A stretch of DNA of 64,000 nucleotides from Actinomyces slackii. GTDB taxonomy: Bacteria > Actinomycetota > Actinomycetes > Actinomycetales > Actinomycetaceae. Under the pieces are notes generated by a model, which was not told the DNA's origin, made no database searches, and saw only the letters and a program-made list of their open reading frames with translations. The first letter of the stretch is position 1, and every line of letters begins with the position of its first letter. The translations under genes were made by a program, and so were the position numbers. Below, one piece after another: positions 27,651-36,107 of this stretch. The DNA is taken from NCBI RefSeq assembly GCF_900637295.1, contig NZ_LR134363.1, positions 2,356,001 to 2,420,000 on the forward strand. The letters run 5' to 3'.

Positions 27651-28352
27651 ATGTATGTCCCGCGCCACTTCAGCCTTCCCCAGGACTATGCCACCGCGCT
27701 GCTGTCCCAGGTGCGGGTGGGCAATCTGGTGACCGCTCATGAGGACGGGCCGGCCGCCACCCTCGTGCCCTTCTACCTCGATGAGGATCGGGGCGCCCTC
27801 ATCACCCACCTGGTGCGCAACAACCCGCAGGCCAAGCAGCCGGCCCTGGGCCGGGCGCTGGTCATCCTCGATGAGGCCGATGCCTACGTCTCCCCCCACT
27901 GGTACGCGACCAACGCCGTCAAGGCCAATGTGCCGACCTGGGACTACATCACCCTCCACGTGCGCGGTCCGATGAGGATCAGCCAGGACCCGCGGGCGGC
28001 CCTGGAGGCCGCCCGCGAGCTGACGCTGAGGATGGAGTCGGCCGCGACCCTCGATGCGGTCGGCCAGGACAACCTGGAGGCCATGGCCCGGGCCATCGTC
28101 GCGGTGGAGGTGGAGGTCGAGCACATCGAGGGCAAGGCCAAGATGAGCCAGAACCGCCACCCCGATGACATCCGCAGCCTGATGGAGGCGCTTGAGGAGC
28201 AGGGGCAGACCACGATGGTGGACTTCCTGCGGGATGTCAGCCTTCCCTACGCCGAGCAGCGATTCGCCACGATCGAGCGCCTTGAGGGCGCGCGAGCGGC
28301 GGTCAGTGGTATCACGAGTATCACGGGCCGACCGTCGGGGCGCACTCCCTGA
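27651..28352 (+). CDS. PaiB-type FMN-binding protein / transcriptional regulator
   Basis: A 233-residue protein of the PaiB family (FMN-binding negative transcriptional regulator). It shows the family blocks MYVPRHFSLP at the start, TLVPFYLDEDRGALITHLVRNN near 37-58, VSPHWYATNAVKANVPTWDY near 83-102 and KMSQNRHPDD near 164-173. In Bacillus, PaiB works with the acetyltransferase PaiA in sporulation and protease control; no PaiA is present here, so the role is open. It converges on nusB, with a hairpin between them, and diverges from the NmrA-like gene. Confidence 0.88.
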   Translation: MYVPRHFSLPQDYATALLSQVRVGNLVTAHEDGPAATLVPFYLDEDRGALITHLVRNNPQAKQPALGRALVILDEADAYVSPHWYATNAVKANVPTWDYITLHVRGPMRISQDPRAALEAARELTLRMESAATLDAVGQDNLEAMARAIVAVEVEVEHIEGKAKMSQNRHPDDIRSLMEALEEQGQTTMVDFLRDVSLPYAEQRFATIERLEGARAAVSGITSITGRPSGRTP

Positions 28353-28356
28353 GGGC

Positions 28357-28378
28357 GCGGGGCCCGCAGGAGCCCCGC
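28357..28378. terminator. Hairpin between converging PaiB and nusB genes
   Basis: GCGGGGC (28357-28363) pairs with GCCCCGC (28372-28378) around an 8-base loop, starting 4 bases after the PaiB stop. It may terminate both converging transcripts. No T tract is present. Confidence 0.45.
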
Positions 28379-28405
28379 CCGGCTGCGCGCTCCCCCGCCT
28401 GGGTC

Positions 28406-28999
28406 CTACCTCAGGGTCTCCGCCAGATCGCCGATGCGGCCCAGGAGGCCGCCGAGGAAGCGGGGTGAGTCGTCGGTGGAGAGCATGCGGCTCAGCGTCA
28501 TCGCCTCATCGACGGCCACCGGCGGGTCGATCTCATCGTTGTGGACGATCTCCCACGTGGCGATGCGGGCGATGGCGCGGTCCACGGCGGGCATGCGCCC
28601 CAGCGTCCACCCCTGGGCATAGGTCTCGATGGTCTCATCGACCTGCTCGAGATGATCCGCCAGGCCGGCCAGGATCTCCCGGGTGTACGCGGGCGCCTCG
28701 GTGTGGTTGGCCGAGTGCAGTGCCCGCTCGGCGGCGAAGTCGCGCAAGCGCTGGCCGGCATCCGAGGCCGGGTCCTGCTCATCCCGCCCACTGCGCCTGG
28801 CGGGGATCATGCCGCGCTGATCGGCCTCGTAGAGGATCTCGACGGCGCGGCGCCGGGCCTTGGTGCGAGCCGTCACCGGATGCTTGATGGCACTCGTCCT
28901 CGGCTCGGGTGCGTCGGGAGACGACTCGGCACCCTCGGCACCCTCGGCGCTGAGCGCCGGGGCGCCGGGCCGCCCGGCATCAGGGAGGTCCTGGGCCAT
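28406..28999 (-). CDS. nusB: Transcription antitermination factor NusB
   Basis: RNA-binding factor that with S10 and NusA/G supports rRNA antitermination. The 197-residue protein has the core ARRRAVEILYEADQRG near residue 55-70, PAVDRAIARIATWEI and DEIDPPVAVDEAMTLSRML, then FLGGLLGRI near the end. A roughly 45-residue low-complexity Ala/Pro/Glu N-terminal extension precedes the core. Its start overlaps the efp stop by one base, the classical efp-nusB pair. Confidence 0.93.
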   Translation of the reverse strand: MAQDLPDAGRPGAPALSAEGAEGAESSPDAPEPRTSAIKHPVTARTKARRRAVEILYEADQRGMIPARRSGRDEQDPASDAGQRLRDFAAERALHSANHTEAPAYTREILAGLADHLEQVDETIETYAQGWTLGRMPAVDRAIARIATWEIVHNDEIDPPVAVDEAMTLSRMLSTDDSPRFLGGLLGRIGDLAETLR

Positions 29000-29562
29000 C
29001 AGTCGGTGACGCGGGAGATGTAGGTGCCCGAGCGGGTGTCCACCTTGACCTTGTCCCCGGTGTTGAGGAAGAGCGGCACCTGGATCTCAGCGCCGGTCTC
29101 AACAGTGGCGGGCTTGGTTCCCGCCGAGGAGCGGTCGCCCTGCAGGCCGGGCTCGGTGTGGGAGACGGTCAGGACCACCGAGGCGGGCAGCTCGACGAAG
29201 AGCACGGTCTCCTCGTGGAAGGCCACGATGACATCCTGATTCTCCAGCATGAAGGTGGCGGCCTCCCCCACCGTGGAGGCAGGCACATAGGTCTGCTCGT
29301 AGCTGGTGGTGTCCATGAAGACGTAGTCCTCGCCGTCCTTGTACAGGTACTGCATGTCGCGGCGGTCCACGGTGGCGGTCTCGACCTTGAGGCCGGCGTT
29401 GAAGGTCTTGTCCACGGTCTTGCCCGACAGGACGTTCTTGAGCTTGGTGCGCACGAAGGCCGGGCCCTTGCCGGGCTTGACGTGCTGGAACTCAACCACC
29501 TGCCACAACTGTCCCTCGAGGTTGAGCACCAGGCCGTTCTTCAGGTCATTCGTTGTTGCCAC
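28999..29562 (-). CDS. efp: Elongation factor P
   Basis: Relieves ribosome stalling at polyproline stretches. The 187-residue protein has the three beta-barrel domains; the domain I loop is [12 protein letters not shown] (about 27-38), where the tip Lys or its flank contacts the peptidyl-transferase centre, and the C-terminus has [20 protein letters not shown] at 29562 gives the family N-terminus [12 protein letters not shown] and follows TGAGGA; another GTG 15 bases upstream is less likely. It is preceded by about 108 bases to the shikimate kinase-like gene. Confidence 0.96.
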   Translation of the reverse strand: MATTNDLKNGLVLNLEGQLWQVVEFQHVKPGKGPAFVRTKLKNVLSGKTVDKTFNAGLKVETATVDRRDMQYLYKDGEDYVFMDTTSYEQTYVPASTVGEAATFMLENQDVIVAFHEETVLFVELPASVVLTVSHTEPGLQGDRSSAGTKPATVETGAEIQVPLFLNTGDKVKVDTRSGTYISRVTD

Positions 29563-29670
29563 AGGCGGATTCCTCACTGTTGGGTGACGTGGACGGATGA
29601 GCGGAGTCTACCGCGTCGGCGCAACCGCCCCTCGGGGCGCTGCGTGTCAGGCGGGTCACGGGGGCCTGGC

Positions 29671-30204
29671 TCAGGCGCCGAGCAGGCCGATGATGGCAGC
29701 GGCGGTCTGCTCAGGGCTGGTCGAGGCGGTGCTGATCACGGTCTCGGCCACGTCCCGGCAGGCGGCCTCGCGGGCCCTGAGCATCTGGGTGAACTGGTGG
29801 TGGACGGGGCCCAGCGCCACCGAGCGCGGCGCGTCCAGGCCGTTGCGGGAGGTCAGGACGCGGATGGGGGCGCCCAGGGCGATGATGCGAGCACCACGAT
29901 CACGTGCCTGGATCAGCGCGCTGCGCACCGTCTCATCGCCCAGGCATCCGGACCCCAGGGCCAGGACGGCGCCCTGGGCAAGGACCTGCTCCAGCGCCAG
30001 CAGCGCCGTGGCGGACTCGGTGCGCCGGTAGTCGGGCTCGGGGACGGCGACCAGCGCCGTGCCCGGCTCGACGCCCAGGGCATCGGCGGTCAGTTCGGCG
30101 AGGTCGGCCAGCGGTGAGCCGGTCAGCTCCGCCAGGGCGCGGCCGACGCTGCTGCAGCCGGCGCCGGGAGGGCCGGTCAGGATGATGCCGGCCGCCGTTG
30201 TCAC
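29671..30204 (-). CDS. Degenerate shikimate kinase-like protein
   Basis: A 177-residue protein with the overall shape of shikimate kinase, but its P-loop reads GPPGAGCSSVGR, so the lysine that binds ATP is Cys17, and the DTD substrate/Mg motif is replaced by LADLAELT. The later SGCLGDE loop partly resembles the family's GGG region. It follows aroKB with a GTGA overlap, so it is co-translated with a functional shikimate kinase domain. It is probably a non-catalytic paralogue, perhaps structural or regulatory, or a decaying duplicate. The frame is intact with normal base composition, so it is not an obvious pseudogene. Confidence 0.7.
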   Translation of the reverse strand: MTTAAGIILTGPPGAGCSSVGRALAELTGSPLADLAELTADALGVEPGTALVAVPEPDYRRTESATALLALEQVLAQGAVLALGSGCLGDETVRSALIQARDRGARIIALGAPIRVLTSRNGLDAPRSVALGPVHHQFTQMLRAREAACRDVAETVISTASTSPEQTAAAIIGLLGA

Positions 30205-32099
30205 GATGCCGCCTCCTGGGTGACGGCCTGGTGGGCGTGCTCCAGAAGCGCCTCCTCGGGGGCGGCGCAGCGCACCGGATGGGCGATGGCGTCGAGAAGA
30301 ACCATGCGCAGTCCTCCGGCGCGCACCTTCTTGTCCGAGCCCATGATCTGCGCCATCTCCCGCCAGCGCCCCGCCCCCTGAGGGAAGGTCGTGGGCAGGC
30401 CGACGGCGCTAAGGGCCTGGCGGTGCAGCGCCAGGGCGTCGGAGTCCAGGCGGCCGGCGCGGTTGGCGGCCTCGGCGGCGAAGACGCAGCCCACGGCCAC
30501 CGCCTCCCCATGGCGCCAGGTGTAATCGGTGAGCCGCTCGACGGCATGGGCGTAGGTGTGCCCGTAGTTGAGGATCTCGCGCAGGCCGGCCTCGGCCAGG
30601 TCCTGGGAGACGACGGCGGCCTTGACCGCCACGCAGCGGGCCACCAGCTCGGCCAGCACCGGCGAGTCCCACACCAGGCAGTCGGCGGGGTCGGCCAGGA
30701 TCCGGTCGAGGATGACGGGGTCGGCGATGAAGCCGCATTTGATGACCTCACCCAGTCCCGCCCTCAGCTCCTCGACGGGCAGGGTCTCCAGGGCCCGAAG
30801 GTCGGCGATGACAGCGGCCGGGGTGTGGAAGGCGCCCACGAGGTTCTTGCCCGCCTCGGCGTTGATCCCCGTCTTGCCGCCCACTGCGGCGTCGACCATG
30901 GCCAGCAGGCTCGTGGGGGCCTGAACGACGGGCACGCCGCGCAGCCAGGTCGCTGCGGCGAAGCCGGCCAGATCCGTGATCGCCCCTCCTCCCAGGCCCA
31001 CGATGAGGCCGTCACGGCCCATGCGCATCTGCCCCAGCTCGCCCCAGATCCGGTCCAGGACGGCCGTGGTCTTGGCCTGCTCGCCGTCGGGCGCCTCGAT
31101 GCTGTTCACGCGCAGCCCCGACTCGCTCAGTGCCGCCTGGCAGGCCCCGGCTGCGGCGTCCAGCGAGGCGCTGTGGATGATGGCCACGCCCCCGGCTCCG
31201 CGCCCGGGGGCCTGGGCGACCGCCTCGATGAGCTGAGGCGTCAGGTCGTGGCCGATGACCACCTCGTAGGGGGCCGGACCGCCGACCTGAATGCGCCGTC
31301 TCCCGTGGGCGTCGACCCCGGGCAGCTCCGGCGTGATCAGGCCGTGCCCCTCCGCCTCGGCTCGGCGGCTCCTGGCTCCTGGAGCAGGGGCGGCCCGGGT
31401 GGTGGGCGCCGGCTCGCTCGCCGGCTCGCCGGAGCGCTGATGCTTGGTGGCTCCCATGGCGGACAGGGCCCGAGCCGTCTGGGGGGCGTCGGCTCCCAGG
31501 GCGACCAGGATGAGGGCGGCGACCTGCTGGGGGCTGAGCCCGTCGGTGGGAACGGTCAGGGAGGCGACCTCGGTGTAGAGCGGGAAGCGCTGCTCGTGCA
31601 GGGTCTCCATCAGGGCCAGGATCGCATCGGGGGTGGCGCCGCCGGGGCCCTCCTGGGCCGCCCGGGCCTGGTCGGAGTCGGCGCCGGGCTTGACCACGGG
31701 CCTGCCGGCGCCGTCGCCCACATGAGCGGCGGCGGTGGCCGGGGATGCGCTGAGATGGATGACGGTGCGCCCCGACAGCAGCCGGCGATTGCTCTGGCGC
31801 AGCACGGCTCCCCCGCCCAGGGCGATGACGCCCTGGGCCGCGGCAGGCGAGTCGAGGACGGCCAGCATGGCCCGGTACTCCCGATCCCGGAAGCCCTCCT
31901 CGCCCTCGGTGGCGAAGATCTCCGGGATCGTCATGCGCGCCCGACGCCGGATCTCGGCGTCGGTGTCGGTGACCTGGACCCCCAGTGCTTGGGCGAGCAG
32001 GCGCGCGACGGTGGTCTTGCCCGCCCCGGGCAGTCCCACCAGGACAAGGGGAAGCTGGTCATCGCTCAGGGCGATCTCGGGCATGTGATGCCAGGACAT
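30201..32099 (-). CDS. aroKB: Bifunctional shikimate kinase / 3-dehydroquinate synthase
   Basis: One 632-residue chain for two shikimate-pathway steps. The N-terminal kinase (about 17-205) has the P-loop VGLPGAGKTT (21-30), DTDAEI (45-50) and GGGAVL. A Pro/Ala/Arg-rich linker runs from about 206 to 265. The C-terminal 3-dehydroquinate synthase (about 268-630) has GGGAITDLAGF (370-380), PTSLLAMVDAAVGGKTGIN and the zinc-binding NYGHTYAHAVE plus HGEAVAVG. The ATG at 32099 lies 9 bases after GAGGAG and 13 after the aroC stop. No stop interrupts the linker, so the fusion is real rather than a sequencing artefact of two genes. It follows aroC as in other actinobacteria. Confidence 0.94.
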   Translation of the reverse strand: MSWHHMPEIALSDDQLPLVLVGLPGAGKTTVARLLAQALGVQVTDTDAEIRRRARMTIPEIFATEGEEGFRDREYRAMLAVLDSPAAAQGVIALGGGAVLRQSNRRLLSGRTVIHLSASPATAAAHVGDGAGRPVVKPGADSDQARAAQEGPGGATPDAILALMETLHEQRFPLYTEVASLTVPTDGLSPQQVAALILVALGADAPQTARALSAMGATKHQRSGEPASEPAPTTRAAPAPGARSRRAEAEGHGLITPELPGVDAHGRRRIQVGGPAPYEVVIGHDLTPQLIEAVAQAPGRGAGGVAIIHSASLDAAAGACQAALSESGLRVNSIEAPDGEQAKTTAVLDRIWGELGQMRMGRDGLIVGLGGGAITDLAGFAAATWLRGVPVVQAPTSLLAMVDAAVGGKTGINAEAGKNLVGAFHTPAAVIADLRALETLPVEELRAGLGEVIKCGFIADPVILDRILADPADCLVWDSPVLAELVARCVAVKAAVVSQDLAEAGLREILNYGHTYAHAVERLTDYTWRHGEAVAVGCVFAAEAANRAGRLDSDALALHRQALSAVGLPTTFPQGAGRWREMAQIMGSDKKVRAGGLRMVLLDAIAHPVRCAAPEEALLEHAHQAVTQEAAS

Positions 32100-32112
32100 G
32101 ATTGTGCACTCC

Positions 32113-33333
32113 TCACCACTGGGTGCGCGCGGCGGTGCGCGCCAGGTAGGCCTCCAGGTTACGCCGGGACTCGGGCAGGCTGTCGCCCCCGGTCTTGTCC
32201 AGCAGCGCATCGGCCAGGACCAGGGCCACCATGGCCTGGGCGATGACGGCGCCGGGAACGACGGCGCAGGTGTCTGAGCGCTGGTGCAGGCCGGTGGCCT
32301 CCTGGCCCGTGGCCAGGTCGATGGTGCGCAGGGCACGCGGGACGGTGGAGATCGGCTTGTAGGCGGCCCGCACGCGAAGCGGCGAGCCGTTGGAGATTCC
32401 CCCCTCGATCCCGCCGGCCCGATTGGATGCCCGCTCGATCCGCCCCTGGTCGACGGACAGGATCTCGTCGTGAGCCTGGGAGCCCGGCAGGGCCGCCTGG
32501 GCGAAGCCCTCGCCGATCTCCACGCCCTTGACGGCCTGGATCCCCATGAGCGCGGCGGCCAGGCGCGCATCCAGCCTGCGGTCGGCCGCCACGTGGGAGC
32601 CCAGGCCCACCGGGACGCCCTCGGCGATGACCTCGACCACGCCTCCCAGCGTGTCGCCGGCCTTCTTGGCCGCGTCGATGTGGGCGACCATGGCGGCGCT
32701 GGTGGCCGGGTCCGTGCAGCGCACGGGATCGGCGTCCAGGCGCTCGCCGTCCGCGGGGCCGGGGGCCGGGGCGTCCTCGGGCAGGGCCACCGTGCCGATG
32801 CGCACCACATGGCTGACCAGGCGGATGCCGGCGATCTGCTCCAGGAGGGCCTCGGCCACCGCGCCCAGGGCCACCCGGGCCGCAGTCTCGCGCGCCGATG
32901 CCCGCTCCAGGACCCCGCGGGCGTCGGGAAGGTCGTACTTGAGGATGCCGGGCAGATCGGCGTGGCCGGGCCGGGGCTTGGTCAGGGGCCGGTTCCGGGC
33001 GATCTCGCGCTCATCACCGGTGCCCGCATCGATGAGCAGCTCGGCGGGATCCACCGGGTCGGGGCTCATGACCGTCGACCACTTGGGCCACTCGGAGTTG
33101 CCGATCAGCAGGCTGATGGGGCTTCCCAGGGTCCTGCCGTGGCGGATGCCGCCCAGGACCCTCAGCTCGTCGCGCTCGAAGGCCTGGCGAGCGCCGCGGC
33201 CGTGCCCCAGGCGGCGCCGGGCGAGTGCGGCGCGGATCATCTCGCTTGTCATCTCGATGCCGGCGGGCACGCCGTCGATCATGGCGGTCAGGGCCTCGCC
33301 GTGAGACTCACCGGCGGTCATCCATCGAAGCAT
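32113..33333 (-). CDS. aroC: Chorismate synthase
   Basis: Converts EPSP to chorismate with reduced FMN, the last common step for aromatic amino acids. The 406-residue protein has all three family signatures: [18 protein letters not shown] at residues 8-25, GLGHGRGA-type [13 protein letters not shown] near 40-52, and [18 protein letters not shown] near 150. It also has [17 protein letters not shown] 33333 gives the canonical start [13 protein letters not shown]; the frame is open further upstream but encodes Arg-rich sequence. Confidence 0.96.
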   Translation of the reverse strand: MLRWMTAGESHGEALTAMIDGVPAGIEMTSEMIRAALARRRLGHGRGARQAFERDELRVLGGIRHGRTLGSPISLLIGNSEWPKWSTVMSPDPVDPAELLIDAGTGDEREIARNRPLTKPRPGHADLPGILKYDLPDARGVLERASARETAARVALGAVAEALLEQIAGIRLVSHVVRIGTVALPEDAPAPGPADGERLDADPVRCTDPATSAAMVAHIDAAKKAGDTLGGVVEVIAEGVPVGLGSHVAADRRLDARLAAALMGIQAVKGVEIGEGFAQAALPGSQAHDEILSVDQGRIERASNRAGGIEGGISNGSPLRVRAAYKPISTVPRALRTIDLATGQEATGLHQRSDTCAVVPGAVIAQAMVALVLADALLDKTGGDSLPESRRNLEAYLARTAARTQW

Positions 33334-33380
33334 GACGCCGATCATCCCATATCCGCGCCTGGCCTCCGCCCACCGGGAGG

Positions 33381-34346
33381 TCAGCGCGCCTGGAGGGCCA
33401 GGAGGAGGGCCTGGCGCATGGGCTCGAGGCGCGGGCTGTGCCCGGTGAAGAGCCTGACCTGGTCCACCGCCTGGTGCAGCAGCATGAGCCATCCGGGGGC
33501 CACGGCTCCTCCTGCCGCGTGCCAGGCGGCCGCGAGGGCCGAGGGCCAGGGATCGTAGGCGACGTCGAGCAGGACGGCTCCACTCGCGCATGGCCGCACG
33601 GACAGCTGCCGGGCCAGGACCCCGGCCAGGTCATCGGCCCCCCGGGAGGGCAGGGTGGAGACCACGACGCCGCATCCGGCCATGCGCCTGGCCAGGGCCT
33701 CATCGGAGCCGGCCCGCCCGGGCTGCCAGTCGAGGGTCTCGATGGCCACGCCCATGCGGTGGGCGGCAGCGGCGGCCCGTCGCGGACCGGCGTGCCTGCG
33801 GGCCGCCACGGCGATGGAGCCGACCCCTACCTCGCTGAGCGCTGCCACGGCCGAGCACGCGGTTGCGCCCGAGCCCAGGATGAGGGCGCTGCCCCAGTCC
33901 CGACCGGCGCGGGCCCCCGCGGCGGCCATTCGCGTCTCGCGCAGGGCCTGGACGATGCCGGCCACGTCGGTGTTGAAGCCCGCCAGCAGTGCCGGGCCGC
34001 GACCCGAGCGCTGGGCCACCACGGTGTTGATCGCCCCGACGGTCCGGGCCAGGGGGTCGACGACGTCGAGCATGCTGGCGATCACCTGCTTGTGGGGCAT
34101 CGTCACGCTCAGCCCCGCCCACTCCGGGCCCGGCCCGGCGGGGGCGGCGACATCGGCGAGCAGGCCGGCCAGCCCGTCGGGGACGACCTCCCGCGTCCCG
34201 TAATGCCAGTCCTCCAGGCCCAGGTCCGCGTAGGCGGCGCGGTGGAGCACCGGGGACAGGGAGTGGGTCACCGGCTGCCCGATCACCGCCGCCCGGTGCG
34301 TCAGCAGCCGCCCGCCGCCCGGTCCCGGATCCTGTGTCATGGCCAT
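33381..34346 (-). CDS. aroE: Shikimate dehydrogenase
   Basis: Reduces 3-dehydroshikimate to shikimate with NADPH. The 321-residue product has the substrate site [19 protein letters not shown] near residue 21-39, the catalytic Lys in [10 protein letters not shown] near 83-92, GAINTVV and NTD, and the nucleotide loop [16 protein letters not shown] near 155. The ATG 34346 follows AGGGAG by 5 bases. It is 14 bases downstream of mltG and 48 upstream of aroC. Confidence 0.94.
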   Translation of the reverse strand: MAMTQDPGPGGGRLLTHRAAVIGQPVTHSLSPVLHRAAYADLGLEDWHYGTREVVPDGLAGLLADVAAPAGPGPEWAGLSVTMPHKQVIASMLDVVDPLARTVGAINTVVAQRSGRGPALLAGFNTDVAGIVQALRETRMAAAGARAGRDWGSALILGSGATACSAVAALSEVGVGSIAVAARRHAGPRRAAAAAHRMGVAIETLDWQPGRAGSDEALARRMAGCGVVVSTLPSRGADDLAGVLARQLSVRPCASGAVLLDVAYDPWPSALAAAWHAAGGAVAPGWLMLLHQAVDQVRLFTGHSPRLEPMRQALLLALQAR

Positions 34347-34359
34347 GATGACTCCCTGC

Positions 34360-35616
34360 CTAGGGGGTGGGTGCGGCACTGGGCGCCGCGCTGGACTCCG
34401 AGCCGGGCGTCGCGCCGCCGGACTCGCCCTCGCAGACCTTCTTGTTCTTCTCGCAGTACTCGCGCAGCTTGGTCGTGTTGGCGTCCTGCTCCTCATGCGT
34501 CGTGGCGAACAGGGTCTCGCCGGTCTCGAGGTTGACGGTCACGAAGTAGAGCCACTCGCCCTGGGGCGGGTTCAGGACGGCCTTGATGACCTCCGTGCCG
34601 GGGCTGCCGATGGGGGTGGGGGGCAGGCCCGCGTGCTGGTAGGTGTTGTAGGCGTTGGAGCCGTCGGCGATCTCCTCCTTGCTGGGGATCCCGCCCACCC
34701 GGCCCAGGCCGTACTGGACGGTGGAGTCCATCTGGAGCAGGCCGCGGGTCTCGCCCTCGGTATCGATGAGACGGTTCTCAATGACCCGGGCGACCTGTCC
34801 GTAGTACTCGGGGCTGGCGACCTCGCGCTCGACGATGGAGGCCTTGATGAGCACCCTCTGGTAGTTGTCGGGCTCGACGCCCAGGGTGGTCAGGGTCTTG
34901 ACCGTGGCCGCGACCATCTGGGCCACGACGTCCGTGGCGGTGGCGCCGTCGGGGATGTCATAGGTCGAGGCCGCCAGCCAGCCCTCGACATTGCCGCCGG
35001 CCGCCTCGGGCAGTCCGATGGCGGCGGTGTCGGCATAGGCGGCGTCGACCTCCTCGGCGCTGAAGCCCCCCACGCTCATGAGCCGGTCCTTGATCTGCGC
35101 CTTGGTGAAGCCCTCGGGAACCGTCAGGGCGTGCCCGTCCTTGTTCCTGGGGTCGAGCAGGGCGGCCACCGCATTGGCCGCGGACATGCGGGTCTTGAGC
35201 GAATAGGTCCCGGCCTGGATCGTGCCCGCCTTCGTGTTGGCGTTGTACGCCTCGACGAAGGCCTCGACACTGGCCACGACGCCCTTCTCCTTGAGGATCT
35301 CCCCGATGATCCGGCCCGTGGCGCCCTCGGGCACGGTGACGACGATGCTCTTGTCCCCGGTGCCCTCGTAGTCCTCGACGGAGGTGCCGATGCCACTGAC
35401 GCCTCGCATGATCCCCACGGCCTTGTAGCCCACGACGCCGACAGCCGCCAGCACGATGACCAGCACCACGGTGGTCAGCCAGTGGCGGCGCCGCTTGCGC
35501 CGCTTGCGCTCGACCTTCTCCCGGCGCCGTTCCTTACGGGCCTTGGGCTTGGCCTCGCCAGAGGTCGCATCCTCGCGCTGGATGCCGAGCTCGGCGAAGA
35601 AATCGTCGTGGCTCAC
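34360..35616 (-). CDS. mltG: Endolytic murein transglycosylase MltG
   Basis: Membrane-anchored lytic transglycosylase that cuts nascent peptidoglycan glycan strands. The 418-residue protein has a cytoplasmic, Lys/Arg-rich N-terminus (KARKERRREKVERKRRKRR), one transmembrane helix (about 47-68), then a LysM-like and YceG domain. The catalytic Glu is in LIKASIVEREVASPEYY near residue 255, followed by VARVIENRL and GLPPTPIGSPG. The tail after ENKKVCEG is low-complexity. The GTG start overlaps the ruvX stop as GTGA. Confidence 0.94.
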   Translation of the reverse strand: MSHDDFFAELGIQREDATSGEAKPKARKERRREKVERKRRKRRRHWLTTVVLVIVLAAVGVVGYKAVGIMRGVSGIGTSVEDYEGTGDKSIVVTVPEGATGRIIGEILKEKGVVASVEAFVEAYNANTKAGTIQAGTYSLKTRMSAANAVAALLDPRNKDGHALTVPEGFTKAQIKDRLMSVGGFSAEEVDAAYADTAAIGLPEAAGGNVEGWLAASTYDIPDGATATDVVAQMVAATVKTLTTLGVEPDNYQRVLIKASIVEREVASPEYYGQVARVIENRLIDTEGETRGLLQMDSTVQYGLGRVGGIPSKEEIADGSNAYNTYQHAGLPPTPIGSPGTEVIKAVLNPPQGEWLYFVTVNLETGETLFATTHEEQDANTTKLREYCEKNKKVCEGESGGATPGSESSAAPSAAPTP

Positions 35617-36104
35617 GCTCTGCCTTTCTTACTCGGATGGACTCGCTGCCCGGCTGGTCGCCCGGTGCTGCGCTCGGCGTGCAGGGCTTGCTCCAGTATG
35701 ACAACAGCCGCCGCCTGATCGACGATGCTGCGGAAACTCCTCTCCTTCAGCCCGGCCTCGTGAAGATGACGATGCGCCGAGACGGTGGTCAGGCGCTCAT
35801 CGACCAGGCGCACCGTCACCGGGGCGATGCGATCAGCCAACTCGCGAGCCCATCGCCGCGCATCCCTGGAGGAGGAGGAGCCTGCGCCACTGAGGTTGAT
35901 GGGCAGGCCGACCACCGCCTCCACGGCGTCGTGCTCGGCGACAAGATCCGCAGCCTCGTCAAGATCCGCACCATAGCGGTCCCGCCTGAGCGTCAGCACG
36001 GGAAACGCCAGAAGAGCGTCCTGATCGCAACGCGCCACGCCGATGCGCGCCCGACCCACATCGAAGGCCAGGCGCACCCCGGGGCGCAGCGCCGCTGACT
36101 CCAT
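35613..36104 (-). CDS. ruvX: Holliday junction resolvase RuvX (YqgF)
   Basis: RNase H-fold nuclease thought to act on Holliday junctions and in pre-16S rRNA processing. The 163-residue protein begins with RLAFDVGRARIGVARCD, holding the first catalytic Asp (Asp15), then VVGLPINLSG near 87 and VRLVDERLTTVSA near 116, and a last Asp near 138 (SIVDQAAAVVILEQAL). It sits between alaS and mltG, its usual actinobacterial neighbourhood, 3 bases after the alaS stop. Confidence 0.93.
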   Translation of the reverse strand: MESAALRPGVRLAFDVGRARIGVARCDQDALLAFPVLTLRRDRYGADLDEAADLVAEHDAVEAVVGLPINLSGAGSSSSRDARRWARELADRIAPVTVRLVDERLTTVSAHRHLHEAGLKERSFRSIVDQAAAVVILEQALHAERSTGRPAGQRVHPSKKGRA

Positions 36105-36107
36105 GGC

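Noticed and set aside
30201-32099. Two separate genes, aroK and aroB
   Set aside because: No stop codon or start with ribosome binding site lies in the linker; the frame is continuous through a Pro/Ala-rich linker, so it is a fusion.
30201-32810. An 869-residue form of aroKB
   Set aside because: The additional N-terminal region lies within aroC in another frame and has no family similarity; the ATG at 32099 fits the shikimate kinase N-terminus.
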